A stretch of 15,339 nucleotides of DNA from Candidatus Aminicenantota bacterium (GTDB taxonomy: Bacteria; Acidobacteriota; UBA4820; DSQY01): positions 1 to 15,339 of the forward strand of contig DAHXMK010000002.1 of NCBI GenBank assembly GCA_027365515.1, in the 5' to 3' direction. The notes beneath the pieces are model-generated. The model saw only the letters and a list, made by a program, of their open reading frames with translations. It was not told where the DNA came from and made no database searches. Numbering within the stretch: position 1 is the first letter of the stretch; each line of letters opens with the position of its first letter. Position numbers and translations under genes: made by a program. Positions 1 through 6,823 of the stretch are shown here, piece by piece.

Positions 1-50
1 TTTAGCCGCATTTCTTAAGCGCCCGCAAGCTGTGGTTCAAATCGGCGCTC
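1..50 (-). ncRNA. SAM-II riboswitch aptamer, downstream copy (truncated by window edge)
   Basis: Read on the minus strand, this has the SAM-II order of conserved blocks: P1 arm GGCGCT/AGCGCC wait-free around a 20-base loop, loop motifs GATTT and AACC, GCTTGC, then AAATG and GCTAAA. P1 pairs bases 49-44 with 23-18. The 3' pseudoknot strand after GCTAAA falls outside the window, so the aptamer is incomplete here. It matches the copy at 131-186 over 49 bases with two differences, one in each P1 arm; they change an A-T pair to a G-C pair and keep the stem. SAM-II RNAs bind S-adenosylmethionine and shut down methionine/SAM genes. The controlled gene lies left of the window. Confidence 0.82.
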
Positions 51-91
51 GAAGATCATTTTAGCCCGGCCTCGCGTTGAAGCTCAGGCCC

Positions 92-125
92 AAATAAAAA
101 ACCCGCCGCAGCAAGCTGGACGGGT
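92..125 (-). terminator. Intrinsic terminator between the two SAM-II aptamers
   Basis: On the minus strand, arms ACCCG (125-121) and CGGGT (105-101) enclose an inner CAG/CTG pairing and are followed by a T-rich run (complement of 92-101). It begins six bases after the first aptamer's pseudoknot strand. The 5' arm can pair instead with the G-rich tail of the aptamer: GGGCGG (133-128) with CCGTCC (123-118), including one G-U pair. That would be an antiterminator. Its first two bases are shared with the pseudoknot strand GTGG (135-132), so ligand binding would favour termination. The hairpin and T-run are seen; the switching model is inference. Confidence 0.72.
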
Positions 126-130
126 CCCCG

Positions 131-186
131 CCCACGCTTTAGCCGCATTTCTTAGGCGCCCGCAAGCTGTGGTTCAAATCGGCGCC
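131..186 (-). ncRNA. SAM-II riboswitch aptamer, upstream copy (complete)
   Basis: On the minus strand P1 is GGCGCC (186-181) with GGCGCC (160-155). Its loop carries GATTT, AACC and GCTTGC, followed by AAGAAATG and GCTAAA, in the order of the SAM-II consensus. The CCAC in the loop (172-169) can pair with GTGG just after GCTAAA (135-132), giving the H-type pseudoknot expected of SAM-II. A promoter-like site at 193-222 would start the RNA near base 186, so the aptamer would open the transcript. I recognise the family from its known consensus; a covariance-model search was not possible. Confidence 0.85.
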
Positions 187-192
187 AAGCCA

Positions 193-222
193 AATCTACT
201 ACACCCCGCCCCCGCGTGTCAA
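193..222 (-). promoter_or_regulatory. Sigma70-like promoter for the riboswitch transcript
   Basis: A perfect TTGACA (222-217), an 18-base G-rich spacer and TAGATT (198-193) read leftward. The predicted start is within a base or two of the first P1 arm of the upstream SAM-II aptamer, which supports both calls. Confidence 0.65.
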
Positions 223-272
223 GACAGAGAGAGTGAGAGAGTAAGAAGGCAAACGCCGTGGCGGGATGCGCC

Positions 273-345
273 GCGTCTTACTTTTTCACCTTCTAACTTT
301 CTAACCTTCTCACCTTCTCACCATCTAATCTTCTAACTTTTCCCG
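273..345. repeat. Low-complexity CTTCTAACTTT-like intergenic repeat
   Basis: Degenerate runs of CTTCTAAC, CTTTCTAAC and CTTCTCAC follow each other without a constant period. The same words in reverse complement (GTGAGAAGTTAGA) occur in the repeat blocks at 4151-4180 and, more loosely, 2070-2090, so this belongs to the intergenic repeat class found throughout the window. It lies between the riboswitch promoter and the kinase gene. I see no clear kinase promoter in it. Confidence 0.5.
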
Positions 346-441
346 CGCCCGCAATCGCGACCTCGTTGGTTTCTTTCGCGCAAAACGGAGGCAATCCGCC
401 AGAAACAGTTGAGAGTGATATTTGCAGTCTGGAGGTGGGGC

Positions 442-1689
442 GTGGCGGCTGTCGAATCCTTGGACGGCTTTCCAGAGGTGGGGATGCTGGTCGCCAACAG
501 GGAATGGGTTTTGCCCACGATGCCGGTGCACGAAGTCGTCGAGACCTTCTTCGACGCCACCCATCTTGACGCCGTGGCCGTGGTCAATGACGGGCGGCCG
601 CTCGGGCTCCTTACGAGGCAGAAGAGTTTCTTCAAGCTATTCCGCCGTTACGGATACGAGCTTTACAGCAAGAGGCCGGTGATATTGCTCGCCGACAAGT
701 ACCCAATGAAGGTGCATACGAGCGAAAAGTTGGACGACGTCCTGAAGCTGGCCATGCTGAGGGCGCCTGACGACGTTTACGACGAAATAGTCGTCACGGA
801 GGATGACGGCTCCTTCAACGGCCTGCTCTCCATAAAGCGGATGATAGTGGAACAGAGCAGCACCTTGGCCTCCATCTTGATGGACAAGGAGATTGCCAGG
901 GCCAAGGCGAAGGAGCTTGAAGAGATAGGCCGGGTCAAGTCCGAATTCATCGCCCACGTGACGCACGAGCTGCGCTCCCCCGTCAACGCGATACTCGAAC
1001 TGGGCGAGCTGATGAGGATGGCCTCCGAAAGAGGCCACGTCGAACAACTGAGGGACCGCCTCGCCTTGCTCCTCTCGTCCGCCACGAACCTCCGAAGCGT
1101 GATCACCAACATCCTCGACCTGTCGAAGATGGAAGCGGGCCGGATGGAGGTGCTGGCCGAAAGGTTCGACCTCGTGCCGATGATACGCGAAGTGGCCGAC
1201 ACCACGCGCGTCCTTCTGGGAAGCAAGCCGGTGGACATTGAAACGGCGTGGCCGGAGTCGCCGTTCTGGATAAGCTCCGATCCCGTCAAGCTTCGACAGG
1301 TGCTGATAAACTTCACCAGCAACGCGAGCAAGTTCACCGAGCAGGGAAAGATCCGCATATCCGTGGCCAGGGACGGCGACAGCGTTCTGATTTCGGTGTC
1401 GGACACGGGAATGGGCATCAAGGAAGAAGACCAGCACAAGCTGTTCATCGCATTCAGCCAGCTTGAAAACGTGCGCACGAAGCGTTACGAAGGGACCGGC
1501 CTTGGCCTCGCGATAAGCAAGCGGATGGTCGGCCTGTTGGGCGGGACAATCCAATTGCAAAGCGCGGCCGGCATAGGGAGCACCTTCACAATCCGCCTGC
1601 CAGCGAAGAAAGGGGAGGAAGATGAGCAAAACGATTCTGATCGTGGACGACGACAAGCGCCACCTGGAAGCGACGAGGAACCTGCTTGA
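442..1689 (+). CDS. Soluble hybrid-less sensor histidine kinase with N-terminal CBS-like sensor region
   Basis: A 415-residue sensor kinase that would autophosphorylate on histidine and pass the phosphate to a response regulator, most likely the next gene. No membrane segment is visible, so it should be cytoplasmic. Residues about 20-135 look like a CBS-pair-type sensor (for example AVVNDGRPLGLLTR), followed by a helical linker. The HisKA H-box is HVTHELRSP with phosphorylation site H175. The ATPase domain has the N-box NFTSNASKF (N294), the G1 box SDTGMGI (D321) and the G2 box GTGLGLAISKR. I chose the GTG at 442 because GGAGG lies six bases before it. An in-frame TTG at 409 has a worse-placed site. 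The last 23 codons overlap the regulator gene in another frame, giving a charged tail after the usual ...IRLPAKK end. The signal sensed is unknown. Confidence 0.9.
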   Translation: MAAVESLDGFPEVGMLVANREWVLPTMPVHEVVETFFDATHLDAVAVVNDGRPLGLLTRQKSFFKLFRRYGYELYSKRPVILLADKYPMKVHTSEKLDDVLKLAMLRAPDDVYDEIVVTEDDGSFNGLLSIKRMIVEQSSTLASILMDKEIARAKAKELEEIGRVKSEFIAHVTHELRSPVNAILELGELMRMASERGHVEQLRDRLALLLSSATNLRSVITNILDLSKMEAGRMEVLAERFDLVPMIREVADTTRVLLGSKPVDIETAWPESPFWISSDPVKLRQVLINFTSNASKFTEQGKIRISVARDGDSVLISVSDTGMGIKEEDQHKLFIAFSQLENVRTKRYEGTGLGLAISKRMVGLLGGTIQLQSAAGIGSTFTIRLPAKKGEEDEQNDSDRGRRQAPPGSDEEPA

Positions 1690-1993
1690 GGAGGAGGGCT
1701 ACACCGTCTTCGTCCACGGGGACCCTTTTGGGACCACGCACCTGATCCACACGATCAAGCCGGACCTGGTCCTCATGGACATCAACATGCCCGCGCTCAG
1801 CGGTGAACAGCTTGCCAAGCTGGCGAAGGGGAACCTCTCGACGCGCAACGTCCCCATCGTTTTCTACTCATCGAACGACGAGGACTCGCTTCGCCAATCC
1901 GCCCGCCACTTCGGCGTGGAAGGATATATCTGCAAGGGCGACCCGGTGGCCCTTCGCGCGAAGGTCGCGAGATTCATCGCCGCCGCCGGCTGA
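1622..1993 (+). CDS. Single-domain response regulator (receiver only)
   Basis: A 123-residue CheY-like receiver with no output domain. The acidic pocket is D9-D10-D11, the phospho-acceptor is D53 in LVLMDINMP, and the switch residues are S83 (IVFYSS) and K105 (ICKG). AGGGGAGGAA sits directly before the ATG. The gene begins inside the kinase gene (68-base overlap), so the two are certainly co-transcribed and probably coupled in translation. It likely relays phosphate to a partner or acts by protein contact, as receiver-only regulators generally do; the target is not in the window. A small hairpin (CGCGC TTC GCGCG, 2010-2022) follows the stop without a T-run. Confidence 0.92.
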   Translation: MSKTILIVDDDKRHLEATRNLLEEEGYTVFVHGDPFGTTHLIHTIKPDLVLMDINMPALSGEQLAKLAKGNLSTRNVPIVFYSSNDEDSLRQSARHFGVEGYICKGDPVALRAKVARFIAAAG

Positions 1994-2031
1994 CGCCGCC
2001 GCGCCTAATCGCGCTTCGCGCGGAAAGCTAT

Positions 2032-2327
2032 GTTCACCACAAAGGGCACGAGGGGCACGAAGGGAAGAACGTAAGAAGTCAGACGTGAGAGGTTGTAGGG
2101 GGCGTCTCCAGATGCCGATCCGGCCGAAGGCCGAAAGAAAGGACATCTCACCACGGAGGCGCGGGCGAATTGCGAACGGTGAATTTTGAATGTTGAATTG
2201 GGGTAGAAGGCTCTATTCAATAGACGTAGTACCACAATTCAAAATTAGAAATTTAGAATTCAACATTCGGGTCTTCCTCCATTCAAAATTACAGTTCCCA
2301 TAAGCCCACCAACTTATCCGCTTATCA
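2032..2327. repeat. Mosaic intergenic repeat block, copy 1
   Basis: There is no gene between the response regulator and abiEii. The region is built from modules found elsewhere in the window. Bases 2053-2090 match the reverse complement of 14911-14948, 2101-2155 match that of 14960-15014, and 2205-2327 match that of 15029-15172, with the copy here lacking about 20 bases. The three modules keep the same orientation relative to each other, but their order is reversed between the copies. The third module is AT-rich with repeated words such as AATTCAAAATT, and contains CTATTCAATAG. Confidence 0.8.
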
Positions 2328-2381
2328 ACTTGCACGTTGCGCGGGCGTCGCCAGTTTCTGAGTTGATGAGTTTCTTGCGCG

Positions 2382-3248
2382 CTAAACGATCTTCACCTTG
2401 CGGGCGATGGCATGGAAGAATTCGGGGCTCCAGACGGACAGAGCGTCCGGATCGGCGACGAACGGCGCGACTTCCTTCTTGGCGCTTTTCAAATCCACGC
2501 TGTTGATGGCTTCATCGAGAGTTCTTCGAAACGCGGCCGGAGTGAGCGGCTTGTCTTTCGGCCAATGGCCGCTCTGAACCATTCGCTCGCGCAGGTGAGC
2601 GAGGTCAAGGCGTGGGTGGTTGGCCGCGAACCAGACGAAGTCGTACCAGTCCCGTCCCTTCACCCGGCTCTTCCAGCGCCGGCATAGGAGCGCGTGCATT
2701 TTTCCAGCAAAGAGATCGGGCAGGCTATAAGCCCGCACCGAGAAAGGAATGGGATTGAGAAGAAACTTCGCTTCGGTTTCAAACCCCGGAGGAGGCGCGG
2801 TGTCCACTTCCAGCTTGATCTTAACCAGCTTGCCCTTTGGAATGCCGCGCAGAAGAGCATCGCCCGCCCGCACCTCGACGAGTTGCCTGATGGTATCGGC
2901 CTTGAGAAAAGCCGACTGAACCGCCGTTCCCCGCTCCTTTTTCTTGGAGATGATCTCCACCTCGAAGCCGAACGCCAACAGCTCGGCCTTGAGTGCCCGG
3001 CTGTAACGGCTGAGATCGTACGCATCGTCGGGACGAAGGAGGGAAAAGTCCAGGTCCTCGGAGAAGCGGTCCAAGCCGTGGAGAACGCGCAGCGCCGTCC
3101 CTCCGTAGAAGGCGGCCTCCTCGAAAAACTTGGCGCGCCACAGCCCAAGCAAGGCGATCTCCTGAAGAATCTCGCGAAGGGCGCGCAAATAGGCATCCGT
3201 ACTGTCGAGCTTGTACTTTGAAAGCATTCTGGCAACGGCTTCATTCAT
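2382..3248 (-). CDS. abiEii: AbiEii/AbiGii-family nucleotidyltransferase toxin
   Basis: A 288-residue protein with the DUF1814/AbiEii nucleotidyltransferase motifs. They are GGTALRVLHG (G49-G50), the paired acids in RFSEDLDFSL (D65, D67), KIKLEVDT (K145, E147, D149) and the C-terminal SLPDLFAGKMHALLCRR with RDWYDF (R199, D200, D203). In known AbiE type IV toxin-antitoxin systems the toxin is a nucleotide-dependent nucleotidyltransferase causing reversible growth arrest and phage abortive infection. The length is usual for the family and all motifs are intact, so it is probably functional. Its ATG overlaps the end of the upstream antitoxin gene by eight bases (ATGAATGA), which implies translational coupling. 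The antitoxin-first order is typical. Confidence 0.9.
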   Translation of the reverse strand: MNEAVARMLSKYKLDSTDAYLRALREILQEIALLGLWRAKFFEEAAFYGGTALRVLHGLDRFSEDLDFSLLRPDDAYDLSRYSRALKAELLAFGFEVEIISKKKERGTAVQSAFLKADTIRQLVEVRAGDALLRGIPKGKLVKIKLEVDTAPPPGFETEAKFLLNPIPFSVRAYSLPDLFAGKMHALLCRRWKSRVKGRDWYDFVWFAANHPRLDLAHLRERMVQSGHWPKDKPLTPAAFRRTLDEAINSVDLKSAKKEVAPFVADPDALSVWSPEFFHAIARKVKIV

Positions 3249-3927
3249 GGGCGGCCTCTTGGCGAATCATCGAGAGAACCTTGGCCAGGCGAGAGACGCG
3301 GCGTGAACCATACGACTTCGCGATGGCGTTCATGCGGCCCTTGTCGAGTTCAGACAGAGGCTCCTCCTCGATTCGCAGAGACGAGACAAGGTAGGTCTTC
3401 ATTTCGCGGAGGCTGTTCAGGTTGGTGCGCCTGGCAAGATGGATTACGTCCGCGAGAGCCTTCTCTCTCGTCGCCATGAGGCAGGCGGCGCCGTGTTCGA
3501 GCTCCAGCCGGTCCACGCCGATCCAGAAGGCCCTTTCCGGAATGGCTTGATAGGAAAAGCGTCCAACCGGCGTGTTGAACCGCTTGTTTCTTCCAAGGGA
3601 GGCGCAGGTCACTTCGTTGACCTGCTCGGGGATGAGCCCGTAATGGGCCAAGGCGTACTCCATCGAAACATAGGAAGGCCCGTAAATCGTGTTCGCGAGC
3701 AACTCCGGCGAGAACGGGCGTCGGCGGATCTCGGGGCCGAAGACGTAAAGTCCCTTCTTGACGCGGATGATGGCGTTTTGTCGCAGAAGAGCCGTTACCT
3801 TGGCGCGCGGCCTCGCGTACCCCTTGAGCGCGTCGACCAAGGTCACGTAGTCGAACTCCTCGCGCCCTATTGCCCGGCGCAACGCATCCGCGCTCAACGA
3901 TCGCTCCATTCCCTTTGGCCTCGCCAT
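3241..3927 (-). CDS. abiEi: AbiEi-family antitoxin / autorepressor of the AbiE system
   Basis: A 228-residue protein. Residues 1-70 form a winged-helix-type DNA-binding region (YVTLVDALKGYARPRAKVTA... RVKKGLYVFGP), followed by the AbiEi body (SPELLANTIYGPSYVSMEYAL, EKALADVIHLARR). In studied AbiE systems this protein neutralises the toxin without a stable complex and represses its own promoter by binding inverted repeats. GGAGAG lies six bases before the ATG. A sigma70-like promoter directly upstream (3947-3975) is the probable target of autoregulation. The C-terminal part (about 150-228) is the expected antitoxin domain. The pair appears complete. Confidence 0.88.
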   Translation of the reverse strand: MARPKGMERSLSADALRRAIGREEFDYVTLVDALKGYARPRAKVTALLRQNAIIRVKKGLYVFGPEIRRRPFSPELLANTIYGPSYVSMEYALAHYGLIPEQVNEVTCASLGRNKRFNTPVGRFSYQAIPERAFWIGVDRLELEHGAACLMATREKALADVIHLARRTNLNSLREMKTYLVSSLRIEEEPLSELDKGRMNAIAKSYGSRRVSRLAKVLSMIRQEAAHE

Positions 3928-3946
3928 ACCATACTCTCCGCCAGTA

Positions 3947-3975
3947 AGTCTATATTATTTGGACATAATGGTCAA
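3947..3975 (-). promoter_or_regulatory. Sigma70-like promoter of the abiE operon
   Basis: TTGACC (3975-3970), a 17-base spacer and TAGACT (3952-3947) read toward abiEi, with the ATG about 20 bases further on. The spacer is AT-rich, unlike the surrounding DNA. I found no perfect inverted repeat for AbiEi binding here. Confidence 0.6.
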
Positions 3976-3997
3976 TACATGCGAGGCGAATATGGGA

Positions 3998-4420
3998 AAG
4001 CGCTAGTGGTGAGTGGTGAGTAGTGACTAGTGAGCAGTGAATGGTGAAGAATGCAAGATTCGCGCGCGTTACGGAGGCGCAAGGCCGATGGGCGCCCGCC
4101 GCTTCGCGAAAAGCATTCTCACCATAAAGGCGCAAAGGGCACGAAGAAAGGATTGTGAGAAGTTAGACGTTAGAAGTTAGACGTAGCGGCCTTTGCTTGC
4201 AAAGGCCGGAGAAATTAGAAGTAAAGGATGCGCGTCGTTCGCGGGCATCGCCGCCACTCATCACTCAGCACTCAGTCCTCAGTCCTCAGCCCTCAGTCCT
4301 CAGCACTCAGACCTGAGCAGCGCGGAGCAAATTGCAAATGTTGAATTTTGAATTCTTAATTTTGAATGGATGTACTACATCAATTAACAAATCAACATTC
4401 AACATCGCCGCTCTCTTTTC
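3998..4420. repeat. Mosaic intergenic repeat block, copy 2, with short tandem repeats
   Basis: No gene lies between abiEi and the EEP gene. Four elements can be seen. Bases 4003-4049 are decayed GTGAGTG/GTGAGTA tandem units. Bases 4120-4207 are a module with AAAGGGCACGAAG, then AAGTTAGACGT words, then the perfect palindrome GGCCTTTGC TT GCAAAGGCC (4188-4207), which recurs at 14885-14904. Bases 4255-4315 are tandem 7-base CTCAGTC-type units. Bases 4323-4420 are an AT-rich module (ATGTTGAATTTTGAATT) like those at 2180-2290 and 15060-15200. Confidence 0.72.
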
Positions 4421-4431
4421 TCGCCGTGCGC

Positions 4432-4461
4432 TTGACACGGGGAGGGCGGGGCGGGTAAGGT
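4432..4461 (+). promoter_or_regulatory. Weak promoter candidate for the EEP-family gene
   Basis: A perfect TTGACA (4432-4437), an 18-base G-rich spacer and a poor -10, TAAGGT (4456-4461). The -35 and spacer closely resemble the riboswitch promoter (CTTGACACG followed by G-runs and GCGGGG), which is the main reason to list it. Confidence 0.4.
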
Positions 4462-4481
4462 TGAGCCGTCAGGAGGCTCTC

Positions 4482-5462
4482 ATGCCAACGATTACGGATG
4501 CACCGCCGACGCAGGTTGCAAAAGACATCCTTTCGCTCCGCGCCTCTCTCGACAAGGCCATCCCCGCGAAGCAGGTCGAGCGCAACATTCTCATCGCGAC
4601 GTGGAACCTTCGCGACTTCGGCGGCCTGACCGAAAAGTGGGCCTCCCAAAAGGGCGACAGCCCCAAGCGCGACCTCCACTCCCTGCTCGCCATCGCCGAG
4701 ATCGTCTCGCACTTCGACGTTATCGCCCTGCAAGAGGTGCGCGCCGACCTCAAGGCCCTGCGCCACATGCTCAAGGCGCTCGGCGACAACTGGCACTTCA
4801 TCCTCACCGACGTGACGGCGGGCGACGCGGGCAACGGCGAGCGCCTCGCCTTCCTCTTCGACACCCGCAAGGTGGCCCTCTCCGGCCTCGCGTGCGAGAT
4901 CGTCGTCCCCAAGGAACAGCTCTCCTCCATCGCCCCCGGCGCCCTCACCGAGCAGTTCGCCCGCGCCCCCTACGCCGTCAGCTTCCTCTCGGGAGGCAAG
5001 ACCTTCATCCTCGTCACCCTGCACGTCAAATACGGCCCCAAGGCGCAAGACCGCGTGCCCGAACTTGCGGCCATCGCCTCGTGGCTCGCCGGTTGGGCGA
5101 AAAACGTGAACGCTTACGACCACAACATCATCGCGCTCGGCGACTTCAACATAGACAGGAAGGACGACCCCCTGTACCAGGCCTTCACCAGCACCGGCCT
5201 CACCGTCCCCAAAGAACTGCAAGACAAGCCCCGCACCCTCTTCGCCGACCCGGCCAAACCCAACCTCGGCCAGTTCTACGACCAGATCGCCTGGTTCACG
5301 GGACAGAACCGCCTCCCCGCCCTCTCCCTCAACTACCAGACCGGCGGCAACTACGACTTCACCAAGACCGCCATGCCCTCCCGCAACCTCACGCCGCAAG
5401 AACTCTCATGGCACATCTCAGACCATTACCCGCTGTGGACCGAGTTTGAGGTGAGGGGATGA
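4482..5462 (+). CDS. Endonuclease/exonuclease/phosphatase (DNase I-like) family protein
   Basis: A 326-residue metal-dependent phosphoesterase of the EEP fold. The family motifs appear in order: ATWNLRDFG (N42), VIALQEVRAD (E85), LVTLHVKYG (H181), IIALGDFNID (D221, N223), YDQIAWF (D267) and SDHYPLWTEF (D314, H315). All catalytic positions are present. The substrate cannot be read from sequence; the family includes nucleases, sphingomyelinases and inositol phosphatases. There is no signal peptide, so it is probably cytoplasmic. The ATG at 4482 was chosen because AGGAGG (4471-4476) lies five bases before it; the frame is open further upstream, but only through repeat DNA. It stands alone, not in an operon. 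A small hairpin (GAGCA/TGCTC, 5493-5510) follows the gene. Confidence 0.88.
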   Translation: MPTITDAPPTQVAKDILSLRASLDKAIPAKQVERNILIATWNLRDFGGLTEKWASQKGDSPKRDLHSLLAIAEIVSHFDVIALQEVRADLKALRHMLKALGDNWHFILTDVTAGDAGNGERLAFLFDTRKVALSGLACEIVVPKEQLSSIAPGALTEQFARAPYAVSFLSGGKTFILVTLHVKYGPKAQDRVPELAAIASWLAGWAKNVNAYDHNIIALGDFNIDRKDDPLYQAFTSTGLTVPKELQDKPRTLFADPAKPNLGQFYDQIAWFTGQNRLPALSLNYQTGGNYDFTKTAMPSRNLTPQELSWHISDHYPLWTEFEVRG

Positions 5463-5645
5463 AGGGGGAAGAGGAAGGATGCGAGGAAGAACGAGCAGAA
5501 TTAAGTGCTCATTAAGCGCGTTATGAGATTCATGGATAGCAGGGCATGCTCGACGAGACTGCTATACGCCCCGCATCTAGGGATCGGCATCGTAGCTTGC
5601 GACCGAAAGTGGCGGGGCAGTTTTGCGTTGAGTCTTTTCCTGCTC

Positions 5646-5674
5646 TTTACGAAACGGCAAAATTGGGACATAAT
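5646..5674 (+). promoter_or_regulatory. Promoter candidate of the three-gene unknown cassette
   Basis: TTTACG (5646-5651), a 17-base spacer and CATAAT (5669-5674, five of six consensus bases). The predicted start falls inside the inverted repeat at 5677-5693. The rest of 5463-5720 shows no convincing gene. Confidence 0.5.
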
Positions 5675-5676
5675 CC

Positions 5677-5693
5677 CCGTTGTGGAGCAACGG
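5677..5693. promoter_or_regulatory. Inverted repeat at the predicted transcription start (operator candidate)
   Basis: Perfect 6-base arms, CCGTTG TGGAG CAACGG, immediately after the -10 candidate and 27 bases before the first start codon. It could be a repressor operator or a leader hairpin close to the ribosome site. No regulator gene is part of the cassette. Confidence 0.4.
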
Positions 5694-5720
5694 CTCGCTC
5701 CTCGGGAAAAGGATATTTAG

Positions 5721-6467
5721 ATGAGAGTCGCCAGTTTTCAGTTGGTCACAGGTTTTCGGCTTGACCCTACCATAGTTCTGACATGCGGGAAAGCTCTGCA
5801 GAAGCTTCAGAAGACGGTCGGCGGCAATCTACTCTCTATTAATGTGCCAGATGGTGCACCCCCTTTTTTGCCACGCGCAGCACTGAGGCTACAAGATTCA
5901 ATCTTGGGGGTAGCACTTGAGCGATTTGAAGTTTCAGCAGTTCCCCCAGCTCATGTAGCAGAAGATGTTGGGGCGGCGGTTCAATTTGCAGTGCAGCGCG
6001 GTATGTCAGTCCTTTCTTTGCTGGCTGCGGATATGCCCCCATATGAATGGAGCGGAATCATCATGGTCCTACAGTATCCCGAATTGCCACTAGTGAGTAC
6101 CGACGCTAGGCGGGCAGCTGAACCTTTTTTTGATCGGCTGCTGACAATAGGCAGGAAAGAGAGAGAGCTGAGTTCCTTTCAGGCCAGATTTGGATTTCGG
6201 GAGGGGGACTTCTTCGTCACCTACGGCGTCACGGCGTATGAAACGCGCCATATAGAGATTCCTGTGAAATCAAACCAACAAGTTATTATTGATGCAAAGG
6301 AGTTCCCCCTTAAGGAATGTGGACTTCAGGTGGTCGTGGACATCAATACCAAGCCCATCGGGGTACTCAGAGGGCCACTTGAAGACCAGCAGGCATTACT
6401 GGCTGAAGCGGCAAAGAAGTCTCACCACCTTGCTCAAGAACTGAATCTCGAAGGGATGCTGAAATGA
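5721..6467 (+). CDS. Unknown protein, first gene of a three-gene cassette
   Basis: A 248-residue protein I do not recognise. AAGGAT lies six bases before the ATG. It has no signal peptide or membrane segment. The N-terminal half contains LPRAALRLQDSILGVALERF and an aromatic stretch, PPYEWSGIIMVLQYPE. The C-terminal half looks rich in beta strands (EGDFFVTYGVTAYETRHIEI, LQVVVDINTKPIGV) and ends in a short helix. The general layout faintly recalls the TIGR04255-type sporadic proteins, but I cannot defend that assignment. The stop overlaps the next start (ATGA), so the genes are coupled. Base composition is clearly more AT-rich than in the EEP gene before it, which suggests transfer. Confidence 0.75.
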   Translation: MRVASFQLVTGFRLDPTIVLTCGKALQKLQKTVGGNLLSINVPDGAPPFLPRAALRLQDSILGVALERFEVSAVPPAHVAEDVGAAVQFAVQRGMSVLSLLAADMPPYEWSGIIMVLQYPELPLVSTDARRAAEPFFDRLLTIGRKERELSSFQARFGFREGDFFVTYGVTAYETRHIEIPVKSNQQVIIDAKEFPLKECGLQVVVDINTKPIGVLRGPLEDQQALLAEAAKKSHHLAQELNLEGMLK

Positions 6468-6823
6468 ACAAGCCGATTACCTGGGAACCATCCTCGAGTA
6501 CACGGCCACAAAATGTGGTTCCTTTCCCAAATCTGGAGACGGATGCCGCTTCAGGCACAGGGGGCCAAATTTGGGAGGAAATCCGTCAAGAGCTTGAACA
6601 CGACCTTAGCCTAAAGAAGGCGATCGAGGGGGCGGTCATGAGCGTATGGTATCAAGCTACACAGCGACTCCCGGACATGAGTGATGACCCATTCGATCCG
6701 ATCTTCATCGCAAGATTGCGCGCGGATAAGATACTACCAACGGACATTGACCTTGTGAGGAAGTATTCCACTATAAAGGACCTCTCCCCCGAGATACATT
6801 TCGCAGATGGCTGGGATGATTGA
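6464..6823 (+). CDS. Unknown small acidic protein, second gene of the cassette
   Basis: A 119-residue protein with no recognised family. The start overlaps the previous stop in ATGA. The first 35 residues are Pro/Ser/Thr-rich and probably unstructured. A helical segment follows (IWEEIRQELEHDLSLKKAIE, then VMSVWYQATQRLP), and the C-terminal part is acidic, ending in FADGWDD. It contains no cysteine or obvious catalytic motif. Being small, acidic and held between two coupled genes, it could be an adaptor or inhibitor of a neighbour; that is inference only. Confidence 0.68.
   Translation: MNKPITWEPSSSTRPQNVVPFPNLETDAASGTGGQIWEEIRQELEHDLSLKKAIEGAVMSVWYQATQRLPDMSDDPFDPIFIARLRADKILPTDIDLVRKYSTIKDLSPEIHFADGWDD

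Noticed and set aside
31..50. GGTTCAAATC looked like a tRNA T-loop in both repeats at the left edge
   Set aside because: The flanking bases do not form a T-stem or acceptor stem, and the opposite strand gives a full SAM-II pattern instead.
637..1656. Long open frame (339 codons) opposite the histidine kinase
   Set aside because: It is the antisense shadow of a kinase with all motifs present; the translation is His/Arg/Gln-rich with no domain.
4392..5399. 335-codon open frame opposite the EEP gene
   Set aside because: Gly/Glu/Val-rich shadow of a gene whose plus-strand product has every catalytic motif of its family.
5505..5720. 71-codon open frame upstream of the first cassette gene
   Set aside because: It contains the best promoter candidate and the inverted repeat, has no good ribosome site and no protein-like pattern.
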